Assembly (NCBI GenBank): GCA_963799815.1
Contig: CAWCYG010000005.1
Coordinates: forward strand, 191,271 to 255,270
Source of the DNA: JBDTSW01 sp963799815
GTDB taxonomy: Bacteria > Actinomycetota > Thermoleophilia > Solirubrobacterales > 70-9
Length of the DNA stretch: 64,000 bases
Direction: 5' to 3'
The notes beneath the pieces are model-generated. The model had not been told where the DNA came from. It did not search any database and saw nothing but the letters and a program-made list of their open reading frames with translations. Made by a program: the position numbers and the translations under genes. Position 1 is the first letter of the stretch, and each line of letters begins with the position of its first letter. Positions 43,232 to 51,313 of the stretch are shown here, piece after piece.

Positions 43232-44576
43232 ATGAGTACCACCGAGACTGCGGAACCCGCCGCGAAGACTGAGCCACTACTCGAGGTCGGCGGCCTCTAT
43301 ACGCACTACTCGCTGCGGGGGTCGTTCGTGGATCGGCTGCGCGGCCGCGAGGCCGGCTCTGTCAAAGCCGTCGACGGTGTCGACTTCAGCCTGGAGCGGG
43401 GCGAGGTGCTCGGCATCGTGGGCGAGTCAGGCTCGGGCAAGACCACTCTCGGGCGGACCCTGCTCGGCCTCGTACAGGCGAGCAAAGGCTCGATCCGGCT
43501 GGACGGGGACGAGCTCGTCGGCCTCAGCGAGACGGACTTTCGCGACCTGCGCAAACGTCTGCAGATCGTCTTCCAGGACCCCCACGCATCGCTCAACCCG
43601 GCGCTCACCATCGGTGCCTCCGTGGGCGATCCGCTGCGCTTTCACGGGCTTGCCGAGGACGAGGAGGAGATCCACCGCCGGGTTGTAGGTGCCCTCGAGC
43701 GGGTGGGTCTCGCGCCGGCCGAGCAGTTCATGGACAAGCAGCTTGGCGACCTCTCGGGCGGTCAGAAGCAGCGTGCCGTGCTGGCGCGGGCGATCATCCT
43801 CGGCCCCGAGCTCCTGATCGCCGATGAGCCTGTCTCGATGCTCGACATGAGCGTGCGGGCGAAGATCCTCGAGCTGATGCTCGAGCTGAAGGAGGAGCTC
43901 GGCCTCACCTACATCTACATCACCCACGACCTCGCGACCGCCAAGTTCTTCTGCGACCGCATCGCGATCATGTACCTGGGCAAGATCGTCGAGATCGGGC
44001 CCTCGGCCGAGATCTACGACGACCCGAAGCATCCCTACACGCAGGCGCTCCTGCGCGCCATTCCCGAGCCCGATCCGACCCGATCGATCCCACGCGACCT
44101 CCCCCGGGGTGAGGTGCCCGACGCGGTCGTGCCACCCCTCGGCTGCCCGTTTCACCCGCGGTGCGCCAAGGCCTTCGAGGTGTGCGGGTGGGAGATCACG
44201 GGACCTGCGCACGATGCTCGAGGCCCATTGGACGAAGCTCGAGGAGGACGAGTACGAGGCCGAGCAGGAGCTCTTCGGTGACCTCGACTCCCTCGACGAC
44301 CCCGCCACCGAGGCCGTGATCACGCCGGCCGAGGGAGGCGCCGAGGAGGTGATGGCGGTGCTCGAGCGTATTCGCGACGAGGGTCCCGACGACCCGTTCT
44401 GGCGCGGCATCGCCGAGATCGGCAGCGACGGTAACACCGTGACCGTTCGCTTTCACGAGGGGCGGGTACCCCGCAATCTGCCCGCTGGCAACGCGCGCGT
44501 GCTCTGCCACCTCCACGACGAAGAGGCGCTCGAGGCCGCAGAGCGGCTGCGGACGAACGCGCCCGAGAACGGCTAG
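43232..44576 (+). CDS. Peptide-type ABC importer ATPase (DppF-like) with a C-terminal insertion, frameshifted
   Basis: About 447 residues from ATG 43232 after removing one extra A at 44195. Walker A GESGSGKTT, Q-loop IVFQDPHASLNPALTIG, signature LSGGQKQRAVLARAI, Walker B LLIADEPVSMLDMS and His ITHDLA are intact. The terminal Cys domain starts as usual (CPFHPRCAKAFEVCGWE), but the last Cys (VLCHLHDEEA) comes about 100 residues later instead of about 20. The insertion is acidic (LEEDEYEAEQELFGDLDSLD) with a predicted alpha/beta end. It lies across the frameshift, so both parts should be checked together. Confidence 0.87.
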
Positions 44577-44615
44577 AACCCCGATCTCAGCCGTCGGGGA
44601 TTTCCTCGAGATGTA

Positions 44616-44643
44616 TTAGGCTGCCCTAATTAGGCACGCCTAA
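44616..44643. promoter_or_regulatory. DtxR/IdeR-like palindrome array upstream of the iron uptake operon
   Basis: TTAGGC-TG-CCCTAA directly followed by TTAGGC-AC-GCCTAA: four half-sites of the TTAGG/CCTAA type in 28 bases. The second pair is a perfect inverted repeat, the first has one mismatch, and the middle CCTAATTAGG is itself a palindrome. DtxR/IdeR boxes use the same half-sites, but in a 19-base frame. Position 29 bases before the TTG start of efeO and AT-rich character fit an iron-dependent repressor operator overlapping the promoter. Confidence 0.6.
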
Positions 44644-44672
44644 GTACATTTCACGAATATGGGAGGCCACCC

Positions 44673-45800
44673 TTGGCTCGAGGCGGAAGGATTGATGGAA
44701 AGGGCGCGCGCACCGGCGGCGCTGGACGGCGGCGGCTTGCGATGGCGCTGAGCGCGGTGGCGCTCGGCGTCGCCGGGTGCGGAGACGACAATGAGAGCAG
44801 CGAGAGCGAGTCGTCCGGCGAGGCCAGCGCCGACCTGACGGCCGTCGAGAGCTACCTGACCGACCACTCGGCGGATCTCGCCGCCCAGACGGAGAAGCTG
44901 AAGGCCCTCGGCGCGGAGTACTACGAGCTCGCGGAGTCGGTCGACTTCGACTACGAGGTGCTGCTCTCCGAGCACGGCGACGAGGTCGAGCGGATCATGA
45001 CCGAGTCGAAGGCGGCGTTCGAGATCGCCAACCCGGCCTATGAGGAGATGGAGGGTGTGGTCGCCGGCGTTCCCAGGCTGGCCCAGTACGACGTCGACAT
45101 CGACGCCGGGTCCGACGCGTCGGATCCCGAGAGCGCCGTGTCGTTCTCACTCGAGCTGCCAAACGGCGAGACGCTGGAGCAGCCGGGCAACGCCTTCTTC
45201 GTCACCGAAACCGCGATCTACGGGACAAACCCGGACTTCACCGCGGACGTAAAGCAGGACATCGACGGCGACGGCAAGGAGGAGTTCGGAGAGGGCGTGC
45301 CCGACGCCGACATCTTCGCGGCGATGACCGAGAAGTTCGACGAGCTGGCCGACGACCTCGACGCCGACGCGAACGAGTTCGAGGCGACGCCCTCCGACGC
45401 GCTGACGGCGGTCACCGTCATGACCCCAACGATGAGCGAGTACTTCGAGGCCTGGAAGAACTCCCGGTTCATCGCCGAGGAGGACGCGACCGAGCTCGGC
45501 TTCGTGGCTGCTTCAAGGCTCTCCGACATCGCCGACATCCTCGAGGGGATCCAGTTCACCTACGACGAGATCGAGCCGGTGATCGCCGAGGAGGATCCCG
45601 CTCAGGCAGAGCAGACCGGCAAGGCCCTGGATGACCTGCTGGCCTACGTCGAGGAGCTGCGGGATCGCGAGGAGGCCGGCAAGCAGTACACCGCCGAGCA
45701 GGCCGACACGCTTGGCTCCGAGGCCCAGCGCCAGGCCGAGGCGATCGCCGGACAGGTAACCCAATCCGCGCAGCGGCTCGGAATCGAGTTGCAGACCTAG
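44673..45800 (+). CDS. efeO: EfeO-like iron uptake lipoprotein (M75/imelysin family)
   Basis: 375 residues from TTG 44673 with GGGAGG eight bases upstream. Lipoprotein signal LAMALSAVALGVAGCG, then a helical domain of the EfeO/imelysin (peptidase M75-like) type: YLTDHSADLAAQTEKLKALG, YYELAESVDFDYEVLL and several acidic stretches. The typical imelysin HxxE motif is not evident; acidic residues may bind iron instead. EfeO proteins gather ferrous or ferric iron for EfeU. First gene of a three-gene operon behind the palindrome array. Confidence 0.78.
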   Translation: MARGGRIDGKGARTGGAGRRRLAMALSAVALGVAGCGDDNESSESESSGEASADLTAVESYLTDHSADLAAQTEKLKALGAEYYELAESVDFDYEVLLSEHGDEVERIMTESKAAFEIANPAYEEMEGVVAGVPRLAQYDVDIDAGSDASDPESAVSFSLELPNGETLEQPGNAFFVTETAIYGTNPDFTADVKQDIDGDGKEEFGEGVPDADIFAAMTEKFDELADDLDADANEFEATPSDALTAVTVMTPTMSEYFEAWKNSRFIAEEDATELGFVAASRLSDIADILEGIQFTYDEIEPVIAEEDPAQAEQTGKALDDLLAYVEELRDREEAGKQYTAEQADTLGSEAQRQAEAIAGQVTQSAQRLGIELQT

Positions 45801-45804
45801 GCCC

Positions 45805-47337
45805 ATGGCGGGACTGCGGCGAAATCGAAAGCGCTGGGCCATCGGCCTGGCTACCGCTTTCGCCGCGCTCGTCGTTCCCATGCCCGCCGCGGCGGCCGAG
45901 CCGCCGCCGTGGAAGGCCGCCGAGCAGGTGCGCTCGGCGCTCTTCGATGCACAGACGGCTCTGCTGCTCGACGAATCGCCGGCTGAGTCGGTGGGGATGG
46001 CGCGCGAGGCGTTCGACTCCTCGCTCGCGTCTGAGATTGGGGCCGAGGATCCAGAGGCGATGCGCTCGGCCCGAGCGGCGCTCGCGACGGCCCGGCGAGC
46101 GTTAGTCGCGGGCGACGAGACGACTCTCGCCGCTGCGCGCGGCAAGCTGATCGCCGCCATCCGGCGCGGTGCGTACGCGGTCACGCTCGAGGCTGTGCGG
46201 CGCGGCGACGTCGAGACCGCCCGCCGATGGCTGCTCGTGCGCGACTTCCGCGAGGCGACGCGCTTTACCCGACCGGGCATCGACGCGACGGCGGCGCTCG
46301 ACGCCCTGGAACAACAGGAGAGCTCTCCCAGCGAAGCCGCGATCCAGGTGAAGAAGGACCTCCTCGACGCCTACCAGGCACGGCTCGCCGATTACCTCGC
46401 CGAGGCCGAGCGCGAGGCGAGCGACGACTATGGTCCGGCGCTCGCGGAGTCGGCCGCGCTCGTGCGCGGCTACTGGCTGATCCTCGACGTGGAGTACGCG
46501 AAGCTGCGCGGCGCCGCGGAACGTCGTCAGGCCGATCGCGCCTTCGCCGAGCTCGAGCGCACCGCGACCGCCGGCGACGCACAGGGTTTTGCCGCGGCCA
46601 CGCGTGAGGTGCGCGAGCGGCTCGACGGGTTCACGGCCGCCCCCTTCACGCCCGAGGAGCAGGCGCGCCGCGCGGCGCAGCTCACCCGGTTCCTCGAGCT
46701 CGTGCCGGTGGAATGGGACCACGGGACCGAGGACGGGCGCCTCACCGTGCCGTTCGAGATGCAGGAGATGCTCGCCTTCACCGACGGGGCGCAGGCGGCG
46801 CTCGACGACCTCGAGCCCGTGCTCGACGAGCGCGACCCCGCAGCGGTGACGAGCGTCGAGGAGGCCCTCAGCGAGCTGCGCGGGATCGCCACAGAGGCGA
46901 GCGAGGGCGGCGACGTGGTCTCTCAGGAGGAGGTCGACTCCATCGAGGCCGAGGCGTCGGCGACACTCGACGAGATCTTCCCGGCCGAGTGGAAGGAGTC
47001 GACCGACGAGGCTGATTTCGACCTCGTCGACATCTCCCTCGATCAGATGGAGGCTGCCGTCTCGGCCAGCGAGTACGACCAGGCCGAGCAGGCGCGGCTC
47101 TCGGCCTACGCGTTCTTCGAGTTCGGCCCCGAGCCGAAGCTGCGGGCCTTCGACCCGCAGCTCGTTGCCGAGGTGGAGGGGCTCGTCTGGTACGGCGCCC
47201 GGGGCCTCGACGGGCTGGGCGAGCTGATCGCCGACAACGCGCCGGCGAGCGAGCTCCGCGCCACGCGGCTCGAGCTCGACGAGGCCCTCGAGGACGCCCG
47301 TGCAAAACCGGCGACGGCGCCAGCGATACGACGGTGA
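45805..47337 (+). CDS. Secreted helical protein, likely extracytoplasmic partner of the FTR1 permease
   Basis: 510 residues from ATG 45805, four bases after the efeO stop. Sec signal peptide (RWAIGLATAFAALVVPMPAAAAE, cleaved near AAA-AE). The mature part is almost entirely helical, Ala/Glu-rich, and resembles the N-terminal extracellular domain that precedes FTR1 in larger EfeU-type permeases. Its stop overlaps the permease GTG by four bases. I therefore read it as the separated periplasmic/exoplasmic half of an FTR1 protein. No heme or CxxCH motif is seen. Confidence 0.7.
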   Translation: MAGLRRNRKRWAIGLATAFAALVVPMPAAAAEPPPWKAAEQVRSALFDAQTALLLDESPAESVGMAREAFDSSLASEIGAEDPEAMRSARAALATARRALVAGDETTLAAARGKLIAAIRRGAYAVTLEAVRRGDVETARRWLLVRDFREATRFTRPGIDATAALDALEQQESSPSEAAIQVKKDLLDAYQARLADYLAEAEREASDDYGPALAESAALVRGYWLILDVEYAKLRGAAERRQADRAFAELERTATAGDAQGFAAATREVRERLDGFTAAPFTPEEQARRAAQLTRFLELVPVEWDHGTEDGRLTVPFEMQEMLAFTDGAQAALDDLEPVLDERDPAAVTSVEEALSELRGIATEASEGGDVVSQEEVDSIEAEASATLDEIFPAEWKESTDEADFDLVDISLDQMEAAVSASEYDQAEQARLSAYAFFEFGPEPKLRAFDPQLVAEVEGLVWYGARGLDGLGELIADNAPASELRATRLELDEALEDARAKPATAPAIRR

Positions 47338-48323
47338 TCACCAACGCCGCGACGATCGTCTTTCGCGAGGGCCTCGAGGCCATCCTGATCATCGCCGCGA
47401 TCACCGCGAGCATGGTCGGCGCCAACCGGCGGCTGCGCCGGCCCGTCTACAGGGGCGCTCTGCTGGCGCTGCCAGCGAGCGTCCTGCTCTTCATCGCTTC
47501 GTTGCTCCTCTTGGACTCGCTCTCGCAGTACGGGGAGAAGCTGGAAGCGGTCGTCGGGGTTGTCGCGATCGTGGTGCTGCTCCTCGTCATGAACTGGTTC
47601 TTCCACCGCGTGTACTGGACGGAGTGGATCTCCGGGCACCGCAAGCGCGGAATGAAGCTCGCCGGGGCCGCCGCGGCGGCTGGTGCCGGCGCGGTGACCG
47701 TCGCAGGGCTCTATCTGCTGGGCTTCTCGAGCGTTCTGCGCGAAGGCTTCGAGACCGTCCTGTTCCTGCAGGCGCTGCAGCTCAGCTCGGGCACGGGCGT
47801 GGTGATCGCGGGCGTCGGCCTCGGGCTGGTCGCGACGGCGGCCGTTGGCGCGGTCACGTTCAAGCTGGAGCAGAAGCTCCCCTACAAGCGGATGCTCGTC
47901 GTCACGGGACTCTTGATCGCGCTCGTCCTGGTGGTCTTGGTCGGCAACACCGTACGCACGCTGCAGGGCGTGGGGTGGCTCTCGATCACCCCGATCGACG
48001 TCGAGTTCCCGCTCTGGATGGGCACCTGGCTCGGCGTCTTTCCCACGGTCGAGACGCTCGTGGCTCAGGCTCTCGCCTTCGCCTTCGTGGTCGGCAGCTA
48101 CTTCGCCGCCGAGTGGTGGCGAAAGCGCCGGGTGCGGGTGACCCTCGCGGAGTACGAGGCGGAGCGCCAGGAGGCGGCACGGGAGCCGACCGCACCGCAG
48201 CAGGCACCCCGCCTCCAGCGCGTGCCGTTGAACGGGACCGGCAACGGGGCCGGGCCTCGCCCTGGCAACGGCCGGCCGCGCCAGCCCACGGCGTCCCCGG
48301 AAACTGATCCGACACCCCGCTGA
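47334..48323 (+). CDS. efeU: FTR1 family iron permease (EfeU-like)
   Basis: 329 residues from GTG 47334. Seven membrane helices and both iron-binding R-E-x-x-E motifs: IVFREGLEAILIIAA in helix 1 and VLREGFETVLFLQAL in helix 4. The C-terminal about 50 residues are Pro/Gly/Arg-rich and cytoplasmic. FTR1 moves iron across the membrane, generally after oxidation; EfeB peroxidase is missing here, so the oxidising partner is elsewhere or not needed. Followed by a strong hairpin. Confidence 0.9.
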   Translation: MITNAATIVFREGLEAILIIAAITASMVGANRRLRRPVYRGALLALPASVLLFIASLLLLDSLSQYGEKLEAVVGVVAIVVLLLVMNWFFHRVYWTEWISGHRKRGMKLAGAAAAAGAGAVTVAGLYLLGFSSVLREGFETVLFLQALQLSSGTGVVIAGVGLGLVATAAVGAVTFKLEQKLPYKRMLVVTGLLIALVLVVLVGNTVRTLQGVGWLSITPIDVEFPLWMGTWLGVFPTVETLVAQALAFAFVVGSYFAAEWWRKRRVRVTLAEYEAERQEAAREPTAPQQAPRLQRVPLNGTGNGAGPRPGNGRPRQPTASPETDPTPR

Positions 48324-48330
48324 CCAGGAG

Positions 48331-48364
48331 ATGGGGCCGACCGCCCCGTGGCGACCGGCCCCAT
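48331..48364. terminator. Hairpin between the efe operon and ferritin-like genes
   Basis: ATGGGGCCG (48331-48339) and CGGCCCCAT (48356-48364) pair perfectly around a 16-base loop. It stands between two convergent transcription units and can stop both. A short TTTG follows on the plus strand. Confidence 0.6.
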
Positions 48365-48393
48365 TTGAGGAGTGGTGGGTACTGGTACGGGTG

Positions 48394-49032
48394 CTAGCTC
48401 TTGACGAAGGGCATGACCGCCTTTAGAACCTCGTCCTCGGAGAGGTCCGGGTCGAACGCCTGCGGCGAGGGTGATTGCCCGCGCTGGAGTGCGATCGCGG
48501 CCGCATGCCTGGCCTCGACCTGCACGATGGTGCCGGCCGCCGCGAGCACATCCTTCGCTTCGATCATCGGCGCCGCGCCGTTGTAGGCACTGACCCCGGT
48601 GTCTTCGAAGGTCTGTGCGAGCTCGAGGAACGCATCCTCGCTCGCGAACGCCTTGCCGAAGTCGACCTTCGGGGCAGCGACGGGCTTGCCGCCGAGATCC
48701 TCGACCGTTGCCTCGAGGGCGGCGACGTGCTCCGCCTCGTTGCCTTGAATCTCGGTCGCGAGATCCTTGAGCTCGCCACTGAGCCCGGGGACCTCTGCGA
48801 GCGCCTGCTCATAAAACGCGGCCTCGAGGTACTCGAGCGTGAGCGCGAAGTTGAGAATGTCAACGTCGCCGCTCGCACCCTGGCCGAAGGCGCGCTTCAC
48901 GATCGGGCCCGCGGCCGTCGCGCCATAGAGCGCACCGGCTGCCAGGACCCCCTTCATGATCATCGATCCGCGGCTCATCTCCTCGATCTCGATCGCGGCG
49001 AGCTGCGGGTTCTTCATGGTTTCACCAGCCAT
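48394..49032 (-). CDS. Ferritin-like domain protein
   Basis: 212 residues. A hydrophobic stretch (MKGVLAAGALYGATAAGP) follows an N-terminal 27-residue lead, as in secreted or membrane-attached ferritin_2 proteins. The four-helix bundle carries ALTLEYLEAAFYEQAL, NEAEHVAALEATV, FEDTGVSAYNGAA and VQVEARHAAAIAL, giving the Glu and His residues of a di-iron site. It is 30 bases downstream of a second ferritin-like gene. Position opposite the iron uptake operon suggests iron buffering or oxidative chemistry outside the cytoplasm. Confidence 0.85.
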   Translation of the reverse strand: MAGETMKNPQLAAIEIEEMSRGSMIMKGVLAAGALYGATAAGPIVKRAFGQGASGDVDILNFALTLEYLEAAFYEQALAEVPGLSGELKDLATEIQGNEAEHVAALEATVEDLGGKPVAAPKVDFGKAFASEDAFLELAQTFEDTGVSAYNGAAPMIEAKDVLAAAGTIVQVEARHAAAIALQRGQSPSPQAFDPDLSEDEVLKAVMPFVKS

Positions 49033-49062
49033 CTCTGACTCCTTTCTCTCTCTACCGCTCGC

Positions 49063-49725
49063 CTACGAGGCGATGAACGGCTGCACCCCTGCCAGAACCG
49101 TCTCCATGTCGGCCGGCTTGGCGAAGGCGCCGTCGGGCACGATCGACTGCCCCGTCAGCGTGTTGAGCGCTGCCGCGTGACGGCCCTCGACCGAGTGGAT
49201 GGAGAGAGCAGCTCCCAGGATGGCCGGATCCTCAATTGCCGCGGCCTGGCCGAGGTAGGCGGCCGCTCCTAGGTTCTCCACCGTCGCCGCCAGCTCGAGC
49301 ACGGACATTGCGTCGTCGAGTGGAAAGCTGGTCTCAGGAGCCTTCGCCGGCTCCCCGAGGTCCTTGGCCGTCGCCTCGAGCGCCGCGACGTGCTCCTGCT
49401 CGTTCTGACCGATGGCTTCGATCAACGCAAGGTCGTCTCCCTTGAACAGTCCGCTCTTCGCGACCTGGTCATAGAAGTCGGCCTCGAGATACTCGAGCGT
49501 CAACGCGTAGTTGACGATCCCGAGATCGCCCTCACCGAACTGGGCGGTCATGTCCTCGGTGGTGGTCGAGCTTTCGCTCGCCATCTCTTCGTCGTCGTCG
49601 CCGCAGGCCGCGAGGACCGCGGCTGCGGTGGTACCGCCGCTGACCGCGAAGAAACGGCGCCGCGAAACCGGATCGGCCGCAATGCGCGCAATGGCGCTCC
49701 GCGGCTCGGAGGTTCTGGAACTCAT
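49063..49725 (-). CDS. Ferritin-like protein with Tat/lipoprotein signal
   Basis: 220 residues. The N-terminus SRRRFFAVSGGTTAAAVLAA has a twin-arginine motif and ends in a lipobox Cys (LAAC, about residue 41), followed by an acidic linker. Ferritin_2 helices repeat those of its neighbour: ALTLEYLEADFYDQVA, NEQEHVAALEATAK, IHSVEGRHAAALN. Tat export suggests folding with metal inside the cell before secretion. First gene of the pair, divergent from the riboswitch-controlled gene. Confidence 0.87.
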   Translation of the reverse strand: MSSRTSEPRSAIARIAADPVSRRRFFAVSGGTTAAAVLAACGDDDEEMASESSTTTEDMTAQFGEGDLGIVNYALTLEYLEADFYDQVAKSGLFKGDDLALIEAIGQNEQEHVAALEATAKDLGEPAKAPETSFPLDDAMSVLELAATVENLGAAAYLGQAAAIEDPAILGAALSIHSVEGRHAAALNTLTGQSIVPDGAFAKPADMETVLAGVQPFIAS

Positions 49726-49861
49726 CTGCCTGACTCCAATGCCTGATTTGGTGTTGCCCCGCTGGGGTGTCCTACGCCAGCCATCGGGCCGCGGATCAGC
49801 GCGCCGGTCGATGAGCGTTCGCTCACGCTTTGCATAACTTCTTGCAAAATTCTGCTAGGGT

Positions 49862-50002
49862 GCCGCGACTTCACCGCTGAGTTCTCGCCACATATCGCGA
49901 GAAGCGGGGGACCCACTTGTCGGGGCGAATCTGCGGCATCTGCCGCGTAGCGCCAGCTCTTTCGGCGCGAGCCCGTCAGCTAACCCCGTAAGCCGTCGAG
50001 AG
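49862..50002 (+). promoter_or_regulatory. ydaO/yuaA-type c-di-AMP riboswitch
   Basis: Blocks diagnostic of the ydaO class appear in order: GCGGGGGACCCA (49904-49915), CGGGGCGAAT (49921-49930), a variable hairpin region, GAGCCCGTCAGCTAACCCCG (49970-49989) and AAGCCGTCGA near the end. The P1/P2 region GCGACTTCACCGCTGAG precedes. The element ends a few bases before the start codon of the Rpf-like gene. In Actinobacteria this riboswitch class controls cell-wall hydrolases of the Rpf and NlpC/P60 types; c-di-AMP binding turns expression off in characterised cases. TAGGGT at 49856 may be the -10 element. Confidence 0.85.
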
Positions 50003-50008
50003 AGATTG

Positions 50009-50500
50009 ATGAACGAAGGCAGCGCCCCGCGGGGCAACCAAACCGAAGCGAAGACCGGCCGGAGCAAGTGGTTCGGCGGTCGCTCCGATCGCATGGCGAT
50101 GCTCGTTCTCGGCGCCGTGCTGGCGATTACCCCCGTGCTCGGCACGACCGCCCTCGCCGGCTCCGGCGGGATCGGCGGTGGTGGCGGCGGTGGCGGCGGT
50201 GGCGGCGGTGGCGGTGGCGACGGCACGCCTGACCGTTATCAGCGCATGTGGAACAAGATGTCGCACAAGCAGCACCGCTGGGCCCACCGCACCAGCAACT
50301 GCGAGTCGGGGGGCAACCCCAGGATTCACGGTGGCGGCGGCGCCTACCACGGCGCTTTTCAGTTCTTGAAGTCCACCTGGCGGAGCTCACCCAAGTCGCC
50401 GGGCGGCGACCCGCATCGGCACACCTGGAAGACCCAGGCCGTCGTCGCGATCAAGCTGAAGCAGCGCCAGGGCTCGAGCCCTTGGCCCAATTGCGGCTGA
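50009..50500 (+). CDS. Rpf-like transglycosylase-domain cell-wall protein
   Basis: 163 residues from ATG 50009 (GAGAG upstream; an adjacent TTG is possible). One N-terminal membrane or signal segment (MAMLVLGAVLAITPVLGTTA), a run of 15 Gly with one Ile before it, then an Rpf/transglycosylase-like domain: TSNCESGGNPRIHGGGGAYH followed by GAFQFLKSTW and the closing Cys in SPWPNCG. The Glu of CESGG is the catalytic residue in resuscitation-promoting factors, and the two Cys can form the conserved disulfide. Predicted to cut peptidoglycan glycan strands and aid growth restart. Controlled by the c-di-AMP riboswitch. Confidence 0.88.
   Translation: MNEGSAPRGNQTEAKTGRSKWFGGRSDRMAMLVLGAVLAITPVLGTTALAGSGGIGGGGGGGGGGGGGGGDGTPDRYQRMWNKMSHKQHRWAHRTSNCESGGNPRIHGGGGAYHGAFQFLKSTWRSSPKSPGGDPHRHTWKTQAVVAIKLKQRQGSSPWPNCG
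50176..50219 (+). repeat. GGT/GGC repeat encoding polyglycine
   Basis: Alternating GGT and GGC codons encode 15 consecutive Gly as a flexible spacer between membrane segment and catalytic domain of the Rpf-like protein. Triplet repeats of this kind can change length without breaking the frame. Confidence 0.85.
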
Positions 50501-50543
50501 CGGCGAGCTGAGCTCCGCCGGGCGGTCGTACTAACGTGGCGGC

Positions 50544-50954
50544 GTGGCTGATTGGCGCGTCGATCTGCTGGAACGCTCGTACGTCGCCTTCGAGGGCCTT
50601 GATCCCGACGTCATCCTGCCGCTCTATGCCCCCGATTGTGAATGGATTCTGGGCGAGCTGGGGCTGGCCTTCGGCACCACCCATTACGAGGGCCACGACG
50701 GTTTGCGCTCGCTCATTGCCTCGCTGCGTGAGGTCTTCCCGGACTGGTCCCCGCGGATCGAAGAGATCCGCGAGCGCGAGGATGGAGCGCTCCTGGTCAT
50801 CTTCCGTGCGGTGGGCACAGCGCAGCGCGGCGGTGTGCCCCTGGACGTCCAGGCGGGGCAGATCGTCGAGTTTGCCGACGGCCTGATCGCGCGGATCACG
50901 CAGACAACGACCGCGCCCCCCGGCTGGGAAGAGGCCAAGCCGATCCCCACCTAG
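50544..50954 (+). CDS. SnoaL-like / NTF2-fold protein
   Basis: 136 residues from GTG 50544. NTF2-like cone fold pattern: LLERSYVAFEGLDPDVILPL, YAPDCEWILGE, HYEGHDGLRSLIASLREVFP and the final strands. These small proteins include limonene epoxide hydrolases, polyketide cyclases and many of unknown role; the D/H pair is present, but the substrate is unknown. Confidence 0.85.
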   Translation: MADWRVDLLERSYVAFEGLDPDVILPLYAPDCEWILGELGLAFGTTHYEGHDGLRSLIASLREVFPDWSPRIEEIREREDGALLVIFRAVGTAQRGGVPLDVQAGQIVEFADGLIARITQTTTAPPGWEEAKPIPT

Positions 50955-51091
50955 GGCCCGCGCTCGGCGTCGCCCCGGCGGGTGTCGGAGGAGTGGAACG
51001 AGGGGCCGCGTGACAACGAGGAGGCTGAACTGGAAGGATGCCGCACTCAAGGCCGGGCCGAGTGGTTCGCAGCAAATCAACGGAGGGACAG

Positions 51092-51295
51092 ATGCCAGAG
51101 GGAACAGTCAAGTGGTTCAGCGACCAGAAGGGCTTCGGCTTCATTACGCCCGACGACGGCTCTAACGACCTCTTCGTCCACCAGAGTGCGATCGACGCCG
51201 AGGGCTTCCGGACCCTCGAGGAGGGCGCGAAGGTCTCCTATGAGACGGAGGAGAGCGACAAGGGCCCTCGCGCGGCGAACGTGCGCGCGCTTTAG
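51092..51295 (+). CDS. Cold shock protein (CspA family)
   Basis: 67 residues from ATG 51092 with CGGAGGGA upstream. RNA-binding motifs KGFGFI (RNP1) and DLFVH (RNP2) in an OB fold beginning GTVKWFSDQ. A nucleic acid chaperone that melts RNA structure. The long 5' region from 50955 has no other gene and may be its cold-shock-type leader. Confidence 0.95.
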   Translation: MPEGTVKWFSDQKGFGFITPDDGSNDLFVHQSAIDAEGFRTLEEGAKVSYETEESDKGPRAANVRAL

Positions 51296-51313
51296 CGCCG
51301 CGCACGCCGCGGC

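Noticed and set aside
50176..50219. Short tandem repeats as a CRISPR or satellite array
   Set aside because: They are codon-level GGT/GGC repeats inside an Rpf-like gene. No spacers or cas genes are present in the window.
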